This document shows positions 17,674 through 25,630 of a DNA stretch of 64,000 nt, in pieces; the stretch's first letter is position 1, and each line of letters opens with the position of its first letter. The notes below the pieces were generated by a model, which was not told the DNA's origin, made no database searches, and saw only the letters and a list, made by a program, of their open reading frames with translations. The stretch spans positions 23,639 to 87,638 of the forward strand of contig FCOH02000024.1 of NCBI GenBank assembly GCA_001544595.2, read 5' to 3'. The position numbers were made by a program, and so were the translations under genes. Origin of the DNA: Caballeronia peredens. GTDB lineage: Bacteria > Pseudomonadota > Gammaproteobacteria > Burkholderiales > Burkholderiaceae.

Positions 17674-18594
17674 ATGTCGAATCATCAAACGCCGCCGTCC
17701 GGCATGTGGCCGGTGCTCTATGCATATTTCGATGCGCTGAACCGGCTCGACGGCAACGCCACGCGCCGACAGATCGATGCGACCATCGCGGCGGGCGCGC
17801 CTGCCATCGTCACGCTCGGCCTCGCGACCGAAGTGAACCGCCTGTCCGACGATGAAAAGCGCACGATGATCGACGACTGCGTCGCGCACATCGCGGGTCG
17901 CGTGCCGCTTGCGGTCACCATCACGGGCGACAGCGTCGATGCGCAGGTCGCGCTCGCGAATCATGCTCTCGAGCGCGGTGCGTCGTGGCTCATTCTTCAA
18001 CCGCCGCCGACGCGCGGCGAGCCCGAGTCGTTTTACTACGACTTCTTCGCGGCGGTGCTCGAACGGACCGGTGCGAGTGCGGGCATTCAGAACGCGCCGG
18101 AGTATCTCGGCGTGGGTTTGTCGGCGGAATCGATCGCCGCGCTCGCGGCCGAGCGCCCCAACTTTCGCCTGCTCAAAGGCGAAGGACCGGCCGTGACGAT
18201 CCGCGCGACCATCGAACGCCTGCATGCGCTCGGACAGACGCTCGCGGTATTCAACGGCCGCGGCGGACAGGAACTCGTCGACAATCTGCGCGCGGGCTGC
18301 GACGGCCTGATCGTCGCGCCGGATGCGTTCGATCATCAGGTCGCCATTTACGAGGCCTTCGCCGCAGGGCACGAGCACGAAGCCGAGTCGCTCTACGCGG
18401 AAGCGCTGCCGGAAATCGTCTTCGTGATGCAGTCCCTGGAAACGCTCACCTGTTACGGCAAGCGTATCGCGGCGTGGCGCATGGGATTCGATGTCGCACA
18501 CGATCGCGGCGCGCGGCCGACGCCGTTCGGCATCGAATGCGCGCGACGCTTCGCGCAACGGCTCGGGCCAACATCGCGCCCGGTGCCGCGTTGA
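17674..18594 (+). CDS. DapA/NAL-family lyase or dehydratase (2-keto-3-deoxy sugar acid type)
   Basis: This 306-residue (beta/alpha)8 protein of the dihydrodipicolinate synthase family has its Schiff-base lysine in FRLLKGEGP and a GIQNAPEYLG strand in place of the usual YNxP. The start ATG at 17674 follows GCGGAGG. Linked to an arabonate-type dehydratase, it is probably 2-keto-3-deoxy-L-arabinonate dehydratase or aldolase. A true DapA is unlikely given the context and motif differences. Its stop lies one base from the end of the convergent MarR-GNAT gene. Confidence 0.85.
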   Translation: MSNHQTPPSGMWPVLYAYFDALNRLDGNATRRQIDATIAAGAPAIVTLGLATEVNRLSDDEKRTMIDDCVAHIAGRVPLAVTITGDSVDAQVALANHALERGASWLILQPPPTRGEPESFYYDFFAAVLERTGASAGIQNAPEYLGVGLSAESIAALAAERPNFRLLKGEGPAVTIRATIERLHALGQTLAVFNGRGGQELVDNLRAGCDGLIVAPDAFDHQVAIYEAFAAGHEHEAESLYAEALPEIVFVMQSLETLTCYGKRIAAWRMGFDVAHDRGARPTPFGIECARRFAQRLGPTSRPVPR

Positions 18595-18595
18595 A

Positions 18596-19570
18596 TCATC
18601 GATTCGGGCGGCGCGTGAAGCGCTGCTCGATCACCGTCTTGCCCCATTGCGTGCCGTCGGCTTCGTCCGTCAGGACAAAGCCGAACGATTCGTACAGATG
18701 CCGCGCGGCGTCGAGGCTCTTGAAAGTCCAGAGATAGGTCTCGTCGTAATGCGCATCGACGAAGTCCATCGCGCGCGACATCAATTGCCTTCCGCTGCCG
18801 CTGCCGCGCAACGAATCGTCGACGATGAGCCAGCGCAGATGCGCGATGCGCGTATCAGGATCGCCGTCGATTGCGAGCGAGCCCAGCGTACGCTCGCCTT
18901 CCATGACGAGCCACAACGCCTTGCCTTGCGCGGGCAGGCCTTCGGCGAACGCGGCCAGTTCCGTCGCGACCTTGCGTTCGAAGTACACGCCGAAGCCCGC
19001 GTGACGCGCATAGAAGCGCCCGTGCAGACTCGCGATGTCGCCGATGCATCCCGGCCGATATCCCTCGACAATGCGCGCGCTTTCCGTATGCGCCGCGTGC
19101 GGCGTCTTGTGATCGTGGCCGTGCGCGAGTGCGTCGGCATAAAGTGCGAGCGAGCGCACCAGCGCCTGCTGATCTTCGGGCACGAGACGGCGCAACGCGT
19201 CGGAAACCTGATCGGTCGCGAACTTGTCGATCTTCCTGCGCAGCTTCTGTCCGGCGGCAGTGAGCTTAAGTTCGGACGAACGGCCGTCTTCGCTCGATGT
19301 TTGGCGCCTGACGAAGCCGGCCGCTTCGAGCCGCGCGATCTGCCGGCTGGCGTTCGATTTGTCGAGCCGCAGAATGGCGGCGAGATCGCGCGCCTGTATG
19401 CCGGGTGTCGCGCCGATCTCGATGATCGCATGCACCGCCGATGGCGCGAGGCCGCTGTCGGCAAGCGTATTGCGCATGAAGCCCAGTTCGCGCACGAGTT
19501 TGCGCGAAAACTCGCGCAATTCGACGATGGTTTCGTCGCGCGATCGGGGCGGTGTTTCGATGAAGTCCAC
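18596..19570 (-). CDS. MarR-GNAT fusion regulator
   Basis: This is a 324-residue two-domain protein. An N-terminal MarR winged helix (about residues 25-135: ARDLAAILRLDKSNASRQIA, then GFVRRQTSSEDGRS) is fused to a C-terminal GNAT acetyltransferase (about 165-320: VDDSLRGSGSGRQLM acetyl-CoA loop, HLYESFGF). I chose the GTG at 19570 because AAGGAG lies 6 bases upstream; a TTG at 19597 is in frame but sits inside an operator. Two 15-bp palindromes just upstream suggest autoregulation. A second protein of the same architecture occurs at 28555. Confidence 0.88.
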   Translation of the reverse strand: MDFIETPPRSRDETIVELREFSRKLVRELGFMRNTLADSGLAPSAVHAIIEIGATPGIQARDLAAILRLDKSNASRQIARLEAAGFVRRQTSSEDGRSSELKLTAAGQKLRRKIDKFATDQVSDALRRLVPEDQQALVRSLALYADALAHGHDHKTPHAAHTESARIVEGYRPGCIGDIASLHGRFYARHAGFGVYFERKVATELAAFAEGLPAQGKALWLVMEGERTLGSLAIDGDPDTRIAHLRWLIVDDSLRGSGSGRQLMSRAMDFVDAHYDETYLWTFKSLDAARHLYESFGFVLTDEADGTQWGKTVIEQRFTRRPNR

Positions 19571-19583
19571 GACATCTCCTTCG

Positions 19584-19630
19584 GTTGCGAAGTGCAACCG
19601 GTTTTCCGTAATTTAGTTGCGAATCGCAAC
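19584..19630. promoter_or_regulatory. Paired 15-bp palindromes upstream of MarR-GNAT gene
   Basis: GTTGCGAAGTGCAAC (19584-19598) and GTTGCGAATCGCAAC (19616-19630, a perfect palindrome around its central base) are 32 bp apart centre to centre. That is three helical turns, so two dimers would bind the same face. They lie directly upstream of the MarR-GNAT start, as expected for autorepression. Confidence 0.7.
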
Positions 19631-19680
19631 TTTTGCAAGGAAAAACGAGATGCCGGACGTGCTCCCGAAAAAGCTCACCT

Positions 19681-20676
19681 TCAGCCGCGATCGGGCGCGA
19701 AGCGGACGGCGTGTCTGGTTTCGATCACGCGCAGCAGCACGAGCGCGATGGCGCCCCACAGCAGTTCGCGCACGCGCCGCAGCAAGGCAAGCGAAAGGGC
19801 CGCCTCGCGATCGACGCCGAACGCGGCCGCAATTGCGACGATCGTCGCTTCCTGCACGCCTAGACCCGCCGGCGCGATGAAGATCGCGTTGCGCGCGGCC
19901 TGCACGAGCGCTTCGATCGCGATGGCGCCGGCGATCGACACCGGATGGCCGAGCATATCGAGCGCGAGATATGTCTCGGCCGAGCCGAGCACATAGCCCG
20001 CGAATTGCCACGAGAACGCGCTGGCGAGCAACGGCATGCGCTGCAGCAGCGTGCGGATGTCGTGATCGAGCCGCTTGCCGTCGAGCCGTGCGGCGAGCGT
20101 GCTCGCGGGATCGAGCCAACCTCGCGCCAGCGCTTCGAGACGATGAAACGGCTTTCCCCGGTGCGCCACGACGAACGCCGCGAGGCCGACCGGCAGCGAC
20201 ACGATCAGACCCGCGCCGATCATGTCGCCGATACGGTCTGCATCGTGTGCATGAAACCGCAGCAAGACGAGGCCGAGCACCGCGAGTGCATACTGCACGG
20301 CGATCGTGACCAGCAGCTCGACGACCACCGATGCGCTCACGCGGCTCACGTCCCGCATATAGCGCGCGGCGAGCCGGATGCCCGCAAGTTCGCCGCCGAT
20401 GCCGAGCACCGGCAGCAAACGTCCGATTGCTTCGCGGACGACCGCGATCCACCAGAGCGCTCGAAGCGGAATGCGCGCATCGAGCAAGCGATGCCACGCG
20501 CGCGCATCGAAGAGGAGAGGCAGCGCGTGAAGCGGCGCGAGCCACAACAGCATCGGCCCGGTGCGCACGATCAACGCGTAGGCCTCGAACACGCCTTCAT
20601 GCAATGCAACGGCGACGAGCAGTGCGATCGCGACGGGCCAGCGCAGCCAGGCGATGCGCGCGAGCACCGACATCAT
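19681..20676 (-). CDS. hpnL: Hopanoid-associated membrane protein HpnL
   Basis: This 331-residue integral membrane protein has about 8 hydrophobic segments and the lysylphosphatidylglycerol-synthase TM-like fold (VVRAIGRLLPVLGIGGELAG-like region, SFSWQFAGYVLGSAETYLAL-like region, AGLGVQEATIVAIAAAFG). The ATG at 20676 overlaps the hpnK stop (ATGA); a second ATG follows at once. As the last gene of hpnI-J-K-L it matches HpnL, a putative hopanoid transport or flippase-like protein of unproven function. It ends about 110 bp from the MarR-GNAT start, on the same strand. Confidence 0.88.
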   Translation of the reverse strand: MMSVLARIAWLRWPVAIALLVAVALHEGVFEAYALIVRTGPMLLWLAPLHALPLLFDARAWHRLLDARIPLRALWWIAVVREAIGRLLPVLGIGGELAGIRLAARYMRDVSRVSASVVVELLVTIAVQYALAVLGLVLLRFHAHDADRIGDMIGAGLIVSLPVGLAAFVVAHRGKPFHRLEALARGWLDPASTLAARLDGKRLDHDIRTLLQRMPLLASAFSWQFAGYVLGSAETYLALDMLGHPVSIAGAIAIEALVQAARNAIFIAPAGLGVQEATIVAIAAAFGVDREAALSLALLRRVRELLWGAIALVLLRVIETRHAVRFAPDRG

Positions 20677-21509
20677 GCGGCGAGCTCCGTCGTGTCTGCA
20701 TGATTGAAGATGTCCGCGAAGCCGCCGTGCATTGCGCCGGTCGCCTCGATGGCCCGCGCGACGCGTGGCGAGCATAGCGCCGCGAGTTCGTCGGCGTGGC
20801 GGTAAGCGCGCATAGCGGGCGTGATCGGCGCGACGCCTTCTGTCGCCGGATGGCTGTAGATTTCGAGGACGCCCGGCGGCGCGTTCGCCAGTATCGAAAG
20901 GAGCGCGGCTTCGTCCATGTTGCCCGTCGCCGAAATGCCCGCCACCCAATTGTTATACGCGATGCCCGCGCGATCGAGCCGCATCTTTGTCCACGCGATC
21001 CACGGCGCGAGGAGAGGCGACGCGTGCATCTCGCGCGGCAGGCGCATTGCACGCATGCCGAACTGCGGCCCGATTTCGAGGATCAGCGAAAGCACGCTGG
21101 GATGCAGATGAAAATGCTTGTGCGTGTTGACGTGATCGAGCGCGAGGCCCGTTGCGGCAAACGCCTCGAACTGCGCGCGGATCTCGATGGCGAGTTGCCG
21201 GCGCACGCTTTCCTGAAAGAAGAAGCGCACGCCGTTCGCGAACATGGAGCCTTCGAAATTGCCGTGCATGTCGACGAGATCGGGTATCGACCACGGCGGC
21301 AGCGACGCGACGCCATCCGTCAGCACGAGATGCAGCCCGACGCGCAAGCCTGTCAGACGACGCGCAATTTTCACTGCGTCGTGGGCCGCGGGCGCGCCGA
21401 CCATCAGGCTTGCGCAGGTGAGCGCGCCTTCGCAGTGCGCGCGCGCGACGGCGGCGTTGACGCGTGCGTGCACGCCGAAGTCGTCGGCGGTGACGATCAA
21501 TCCGCGCAT
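20673..21509 (-). CDS. hpnK: Hopanoid biosynthesis deacetylase HpnK
   Basis: This 278-residue YdjC-like deacetylase carries the metal-binding ITADDFG-type motif (IVTADDFGVHARVNAAV), GLHLVLTDG, and DHVNTHKHFHLHP. In Burkholderia the HpnK family removes the acetyl group from the N-acetylglucosaminyl bacteriohopanetetrol made by HpnI. It begins 4 bp after the hpnJ stop and overlaps hpnL by 4 bp, so the operon is tightly coupled. Confidence 0.94.
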   Translation of the reverse strand: MRGLIVTADDFGVHARVNAAVARAHCEGALTCASLMVGAPAAHDAVKIARRLTGLRVGLHLVLTDGVASLPPWSIPDLVDMHGNFEGSMFANGVRFFFQESVRRQLAIEIRAQFEAFAATGLALDHVNTHKHFHLHPSVLSLILEIGPQFGMRAMRLPREMHASPLLAPWIAWTKMRLDRAGIAYNNWVAGISATGNMDEAALLSILANAPPGVLEIYSHPATEGVAPITPAMRAYRHADELAALCSPRVARAIEATGAMHGGFADIFNHADTTELAA

Positions 21510-21513
21510 CGCG

Positions 21514-22938
21514 TCATGCCTCGTGCGCGTGCAGGAAACGGAAGAACTCGACGCCTTCGCGCAGGCGTCGCTTCATCATGTCGCGGCTCGTGAGCATTTC
21601 GCGCACGATTTCCCAGATCTTCGACGGACGAAAATAGAAGCGCTTATAGAAGCGTTCGAGTTCGTGATAGATCTCCTCGCGCGACAGATGCGGATAACCG
21701 ATGGCCGAAAGCTGCACGCCTTCCTTGCTCACGAGATGGATGACCTGATTCGCGTCGAGCCAGCCGTTCTCCACCGCCTGACGATAGAGCGTCGTGCCGG
21801 GATACGGCGCCGCGAGTGACACCTGAATGGTATGCGGATTGATTTCCTTCGCGTACTGAATGGTCTTTTCTATCGTTTCTTTGGTTTCGCCGGGCAAGCC
21901 GAGAATGAAGGTTCCGTGCACCTTGATGCCGAGCTTGCGGCAGTCCTCCGCGAAGCGTCGCGCGATATCCGTGCGCAGGCCCTTCTTGATGTTGAGCAGT
22001 ATCTGATCGTCGCCGGATTCGTAACCCACGAGCAGCAGCCGCAGACCGTTTTCCTTCATGATCCTGAGCGTCGCATAGGGCACGTTGGCCTTCGCGTTGC
22101 ATGACCACGTCACGCCGAGCCGGCCGAGGCCGCGCGCGATTTCCTCGACGCGCGGCCTGAAGTCCGTGAAGGTGTCGTCGTCGAACATGATCTCTTTCAC
22201 TTCGGGCATGTTGTCGCGAATCCACTTCACTTCCGCGAGCACGTTTTCCACCGAGCGCACGCGATAACGATGTCCGCCCACCGTCTGCGGCCATAGACAG
22301 AATGTGCAGCGCGAACGGCAGCCGCGTCCCGTATAGATCGATACATACGGATAATTCAGGTAGCCGATGAAGTAGTTCGCGATGTTCAGATCGCGCTTGT
22401 ACACGGGCGCAACGAACGGCAGTTCGTCCATGTTCTCGAGAATCGGACGCGCTTCGTTGTGTTCGAGCGAACCGTCGGGCAGCCGATAGCTCAGGCCCTT
22501 GATCGCGGCAAGCGGCTTGCCTTCGGCGATTTCCCTGCACGTGTAGTCGAATTCCTCGCGGCAGACGAAATCGATCGCCTCGCTCGCCGCAAGCGAATTG
22601 TGCGGATCGACTGCGACTTTCGCGCCGACCATGCCGACCGCGATGCCGGGCGCGCGTGCCTTCAGCTTCTCGGCGAAGAGCGCGTCGGTCGGAAACGAAG
22701 GCGTGCTCGTATGGATGATGACCAGTTCGTATTGCACGGCGATATCGAGCGTCGCATCGACGGACAGGCCGTCGGCGGGCGCATCGAGCACGCGCGATCC
22801 CGGCACGAGCGCGGCGGGTTGCGCGAGCCACGTCGGATACCAGAACGAGCGGATCTCGCGCTTCGCCTGATAGCGCGAACCGGCGCCGCCATCGAAACCG
22901 TCGAACGACGGCGCCTGAAGAAAGAGGGTCTGCTTCAT
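21514..22938 (-). CDS. hpnJ: Hopanoid biosynthesis radical SAM protein HpnJ
   Basis: This 474-residue radical SAM enzyme has an N-terminal B12-binding-like Rossmann region (about 40-180) and the cluster motif CRSRCTFC (CxxxCxxC). GYESGDDQILLNIKKGLRTD and GTFILGLPGETKE follow. HpnJ is required for the cyclitol ether head group, by ring contraction of bacteriohopanetetrol glucosamine. The start MKQTLFLQAPSFDGF at 22938 matches the family N-terminus; an upstream in-frame ATG at 22965 overlaps the hpnI end. Confidence 0.95.
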   Translation of the reverse strand: MKQTLFLQAPSFDGFDGGAGSRYQAKREIRSFWYPTWLAQPAALVPGSRVLDAPADGLSVDATLDIAVQYELVIIHTSTPSFPTDALFAEKLKARAPGIAVGMVGAKVAVDPHNSLAASEAIDFVCREEFDYTCREIAEGKPLAAIKGLSYRLPDGSLEHNEARPILENMDELPFVAPVYKRDLNIANYFIGYLNYPYVSIYTGRGCRSRCTFCLWPQTVGGHRYRVRSVENVLAEVKWIRDNMPEVKEIMFDDDTFTDFRPRVEEIARGLGRLGVTWSCNAKANVPYATLRIMKENGLRLLLVGYESGDDQILLNIKKGLRTDIARRFAEDCRKLGIKVHGTFILGLPGETKETIEKTIQYAKEINPHTIQVSLAAPYPGTTLYRQAVENGWLDANQVIHLVSKEGVQLSAIGYPHLSREEIYHELERFYKRFYFRPSKIWEIVREMLTSRDMMKRRLREGVEFFRFLHAHEA

Positions 22939-22961
22939 GGGGCGAGGTCCTGTTGAATGCG

Positions 22962-24176
22962 TCATTGGCTGTCGGATGCGTTGGCGTCATAGCGTTCGCG
23001 CGGATCGTCGATCGGCATGCGCACGCCGCGCCACACGACGCTCGAACCGAACGATGCCGCGAGCCATTGCAGGCACATGAGCACGTCGCGCAGCGGAATG
23101 AGCGGCAGGTCGCGCCAGAACGCGCGCCGTGTCCGTGCGCTGCGCCAGTGAAGCAGCAGCCGCGCGCTCAGGCCGAAAGACGTGCTCAGATCGACGATCG
23201 TGTCCGCGATGGACTGTGCGAAGTCCGTGCCGTGCTCGAAGCCGAGACCGAGCAGCGCGCTCGTCAGGAGCCACGGCGTCGTGAACGTGAGGCAGACGCA
23301 CGCGAAACCGGACGGATTGATCGAGCGGATCGTGCGCAGCCAGCGCGTTTCCCGGCGCCACAGCGAGAGCAGATCGCGTTCGATGACATCGGTGGCGACG
23401 ACGACATCCGAGAGCACCGTGCGCAATCCGAGCGCGCGCACGCGTTCGGCGAGCCAGTAGTCGTCCGCGAGACAGTCGCGCAGCGCGTCGAAGCCGCCGC
23501 TTCGCAGGAGCGTGTCGCGTCTGAGCGCGAGCGTCGCGCCGAAGCCGAAGCGTCCGTAGCCGGCGGCGACCGCGACATGTACCGAGGGCGCGAACCATTC
23601 GTCGATGAAAAGCGCGCCCACGCGCGACCAGAAGCCGCCCACGCGCCGCGCGCGATAGAGACACGTCACGATGCCGACGCCCGCATCGGCGAGCGGTGCG
23701 GTCACGCGCACGAGATAGTCGGGCTCGACTGCGATGTCGCTGTCCGCGATGACGATGAGATCGTGCTTCGCGCGCGCCGCGAGATTGATGAGATTGCCGA
23801 CCTTGCGATTGCTGCCGTGCAGGGTGCCGTCGATCACGAGTTCGATATCGCGATCGGGAAACGCGCGCGCGAGCCGCGTGACGACATTGACGGCGGGATC
23901 GGCCGCGCTCGCCACGCCGAACAGCAGTTGATACGCCGGATGAGTTTGCTGGCAGAACGTTTCGAGGTTCGCGTACAGGCGCGGCTCCGCGCCGCACAGT
24001 GGCTTGAGCACGCTGACGCACGGGGAAGACGGTGCGGACGAAGCGTCGCCGCGTCGCGAAGGGAGCGCGCCGCGCGGGCCGGGATGCACGAGCGCCGCGA
24101 TTGCGACATGACACGTCGATGCGCAGCACAGCGCGATGACGATCCACAGGACCACAGGAACCGAATGCGCAATCAT
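22962..24176 (-). CDS. hpnI: Hopanoid glycosyltransferase HpnI
   Basis: This 404-residue membrane glycosyltransferase 2 family protein resembles ceramide glucosyltransferase. An N-terminal membrane anchor (SVPVVLWIVIALCCAS) precedes the GT2 domain with VLKPLCGAEPRLYANLETFC, DSDIAVEPDYL (DxD) and DDYWLAERV, followed by C-terminal hydrophobic segments. It adds N-acetylglucosamine to bacteriohopanetetrol, the first side-chain step. I chose the ATG at 24176 (GGGGATCC upstream); an ATG at 24194 adds six residues. It is the first gene of hpnI-J-K-L, and a PmrA/QseB-like box lies 53 bp upstream. Confidence 0.92.
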   Translation of the reverse strand: MIAHSVPVVLWIVIALCCASTCHVAIAALVHPGPRGALPSRRGDASSAPSSPCVSVLKPLCGAEPRLYANLETFCQQTHPAYQLLFGVASAADPAVNVVTRLARAFPDRDIELVIDGTLHGSNRKVGNLINLAARAKHDLIVIADSDIAVEPDYLVRVTAPLADAGVGIVTCLYRARRVGGFWSRVGALFIDEWFAPSVHVAVAAGYGRFGFGATLALRRDTLLRSGGFDALRDCLADDYWLAERVRALGLRTVLSDVVVATDVIERDLLSLWRRETRWLRTIRSINPSGFACVCLTFTTPWLLTSALLGLGFEHGTDFAQSIADTIVDLSTSFGLSARLLLHWRSARTRRAFWRDLPLIPLRDVLMCLQWLAASFGSSVVWRGVRMPIDDPRERYDANASDSQ

Positions 24177-24229
24177 GACTGACCGGATCCCCATGGCTTG
24201 TAAGGAACCCGCAGCCTGAGGCCGGAATG

Positions 24230-24246
24230 CTTAAGAAACGCTTAAC
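24230..24246 (-). promoter_or_regulatory. PmrA/QseB-like direct-repeat box upstream of hpnI
   Basis: On the minus strand this reads GTTAAG-CGTTT-CTTAAG, the TTAAG half-site repeated with an 11-bp pitch as in PmrA/QseB boxes. It is 53 bp upstream of the hpnI ATG and downstream of an intrinsic terminator, so it lies in the hpn operon's own promoter region. The same box with the same orientation and distance precedes the adjacent response-regulator gene. Confidence 0.6.
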
Positions 24247-24321
24247 TTAGCGAGCGCGTGCGCGCTGCGAAACTTGCACGAAAGGCTCTTGAAAATAGGC
24301 GCGAGAGAATCATCCGCAGAT

Positions 24322-24348
24322 GAAAAAAACCCGGCATGCGACGCCGGG
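24322..24348 (-). terminator. Rho-independent terminator on the minus strand
   Basis: On the minus strand CCCGGC pairs with GCCGGG (plus positions 24343-24348 and 24330-24335), followed by seven T residues (24329-24323). It lies 26 bp after the stop of the small membrane protein gene and insulates hpnI from it. Confidence 0.85.
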
Positions 24349-24374
24349 TGAAGAGGATCGGGCATGCTCCGAGA

Positions 24375-24764
24375 TCACGCCCGACCGCGTGGCACTCTGC
24401 ACGACGCCGCCGCGCGCGGGCATGCTTGCGCGACATCTTCCCGCGACACGGCCGGATGCAATTCGACGTGAAGCTGCACGAGCCAGTCGCGCGGGCACGG
24501 GTCGGCGATCACGAGTCTGTCCGCGCTCCACGCGATATGACGCGACGCCCGCGCGGCATCGAATGCGAGCGCAGCAATGCGCCGCACGAGGAACACGACG
24601 GCCGCCGCGCTCGCGAGCGTCGCCGCGCGCACCGCCGTGCTTTCCAGGGCGTCCGCGTGACCCGCGCAACCGCACACGGCAAGCCACGCGGCGTCGGATG
24701 TGGCGACGCACGCCGCAATCAACACCAGGTTGGCGCGCAGTGAAACGAGGGTGGATGCTCGCAT
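24375..24764 (-). CDS. Small membrane protein of unknown function
   Basis: This 129-residue protein, from MRASTLVSLRANLVLIAACV, has two hydrophobic segments (about residues 10-32 and 44-66) and a polar C-terminus (residues 70-129) containing DRLVIADPCPRDWLVQLHVE. No family is recognised. A strong terminator 26 bp past its stop and a divergent position next to the two-component system support it as real. A degenerate TTAAG box lies 64 bp upstream, so it may be a target of that system. Many cysteines and alanines make homology uncertain. Confidence 0.55.
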   Translation of the reverse strand: MRASTLVSLRANLVLIAACVATSDAAWLAVCGCAGHADALESTAVRAATLASAAAVVFLVRRIAALAFDAARASRHIAWSADRLVIADPCPRDWLVQLHVELHPAVSREDVAQACPRAAASCRVPRGRA

Positions 24765-24827
24765 CGGCATCTCCGGGACGCGCGCGGCCGGAAACGGCGC
24801 GCTCGACGGTATAGTGCGAGGCGCGTC

Positions 24828-24844
24828 CTTATGCGATGCTTAAG
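24828..24844. promoter_or_regulatory. Degenerate PmrA/QseB-like box
   Basis: CTTATG-CGATG-CTTAAG on the plus strand, or CTTAAG-N5-CATAAG toward the minus-strand gene starting at 24764. One half-site is perfect and the other has one mismatch to TTAAG. It lies between the divergent small membrane gene and the two-component operon. Confidence 0.4.
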
Positions 24845-24899
24845 CCGTGCACGCGCCGCATCGATAATGACGGTGCTTCGTACGCTCGCGCGCACTGGC

Positions 24900-24916
24900 G
24901 TTAAGTGGCGCTTAAG
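24900..24916 (+). promoter_or_regulatory. PmrA/QseB-like direct-repeat box upstream of the response regulator
   Basis: GTTAAG-TGGCG-CTTAAG, two TTAAG half-sites with 11-bp pitch, ends 51 bp upstream of the response regulator ATG. A GACAAT hexamer at 24928-24933 could serve as the -10. The box implies autoregulation of the two-component operon. Confidence 0.65.
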
Positions 24917-24967
24917 CATGCGCGCCGGACAATCGGCGGCGAACCTGTTGCAGCCTGGAGAAAGCGC

Positions 24968-25630
24968 ATGCGCCTGTTACTGGTGGAGGACGACGAGATG
25001 ATCGGGGAAACCGTGCTCGCCGCGTTGCGCCGCGCAAACTATACGGTCGACTGGGCGCAGGACGGCCGCGCGGCCGAACTCTCGCTCGCCAACGGCGTCT
25101 ACGACCTCGTGCTGCTGGATCTGAACCTGCCGCGACGCGACGGCCTCGAAGTGCTCGCGACGTATCGCAAGAACGGCGGCGACGCCCCCGTGATGATCCT
25201 CACCGCGCGCGATGCCGTCGACGATCGCATTCGCGGCCTCGATGCCGGCGCGGACGATTACCTTCTGAAGCCTTTCGACCTCGACGAACTTGCCGCCCGC
25301 GTGCGCGCGTTGCTGCGACGCCGCACGGGCCAGAAGCATCCCGTCTACACGCACGGCGAACTTTCGCTCGATCCCGCCGCGCACGAAGCCCGCAAAGCCG
25401 ATGTCGTGCTCAATCTCGTGCCGCGCGAATTCGCGCTTCTGCAGGCGCTGATCGAGGAACCGGCGCGCGTGTTCCGGCGTTCCGAACTGGAAGAGAAACT
25501 GTACGGCTGGGGCGAGGAAGTGGGCAGCAACGCCATCGAAGTCCACGTGCACAGCCTGCGGCGCAAGATCGGCGCGGACGAAATCGTGACGGTGCGCGGC
25601 GTCGGCTATCGCCTGAAGAGGATCGGATGA
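24968..25630 (+). CDS. OmpR-family response regulator, QseB/PmrA type
   Basis: This 220-residue regulator has a receiver domain (phospho-acceptor Asp51 in DLVLLDLNLP, Lys in YLLKPFDLDEL) and an OmpR winged helix (GSNAIEVHVHSLRRKIG, VRGVGYRLK). The recognition-helix region resembles QseB/PmrA. The ATG at 24968 follows CTGGAGAAA. It overlaps the kinase gene by 4 bp (ATGA). TTAAG direct repeats lie upstream of this operon and of hpnI, consistent with the box type bound by this subfamily. Confidence 0.93.
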   Translation: MRLLLVEDDEMIGETVLAALRRANYTVDWAQDGRAAELSLANGVYDLVLLDLNLPRRDGLEVLATYRKNGGDAPVMILTARDAVDDRIRGLDAGADDYLLKPFDLDELAARVRALLRRRTGQKHPVYTHGELSLDPAAHEARKADVVLNLVPREFALLQALIEEPARVFRRSELEEKLYGWGEEVGSNAIEVHVHSLRRKIGADEIVTVRGVGYRLKRIG

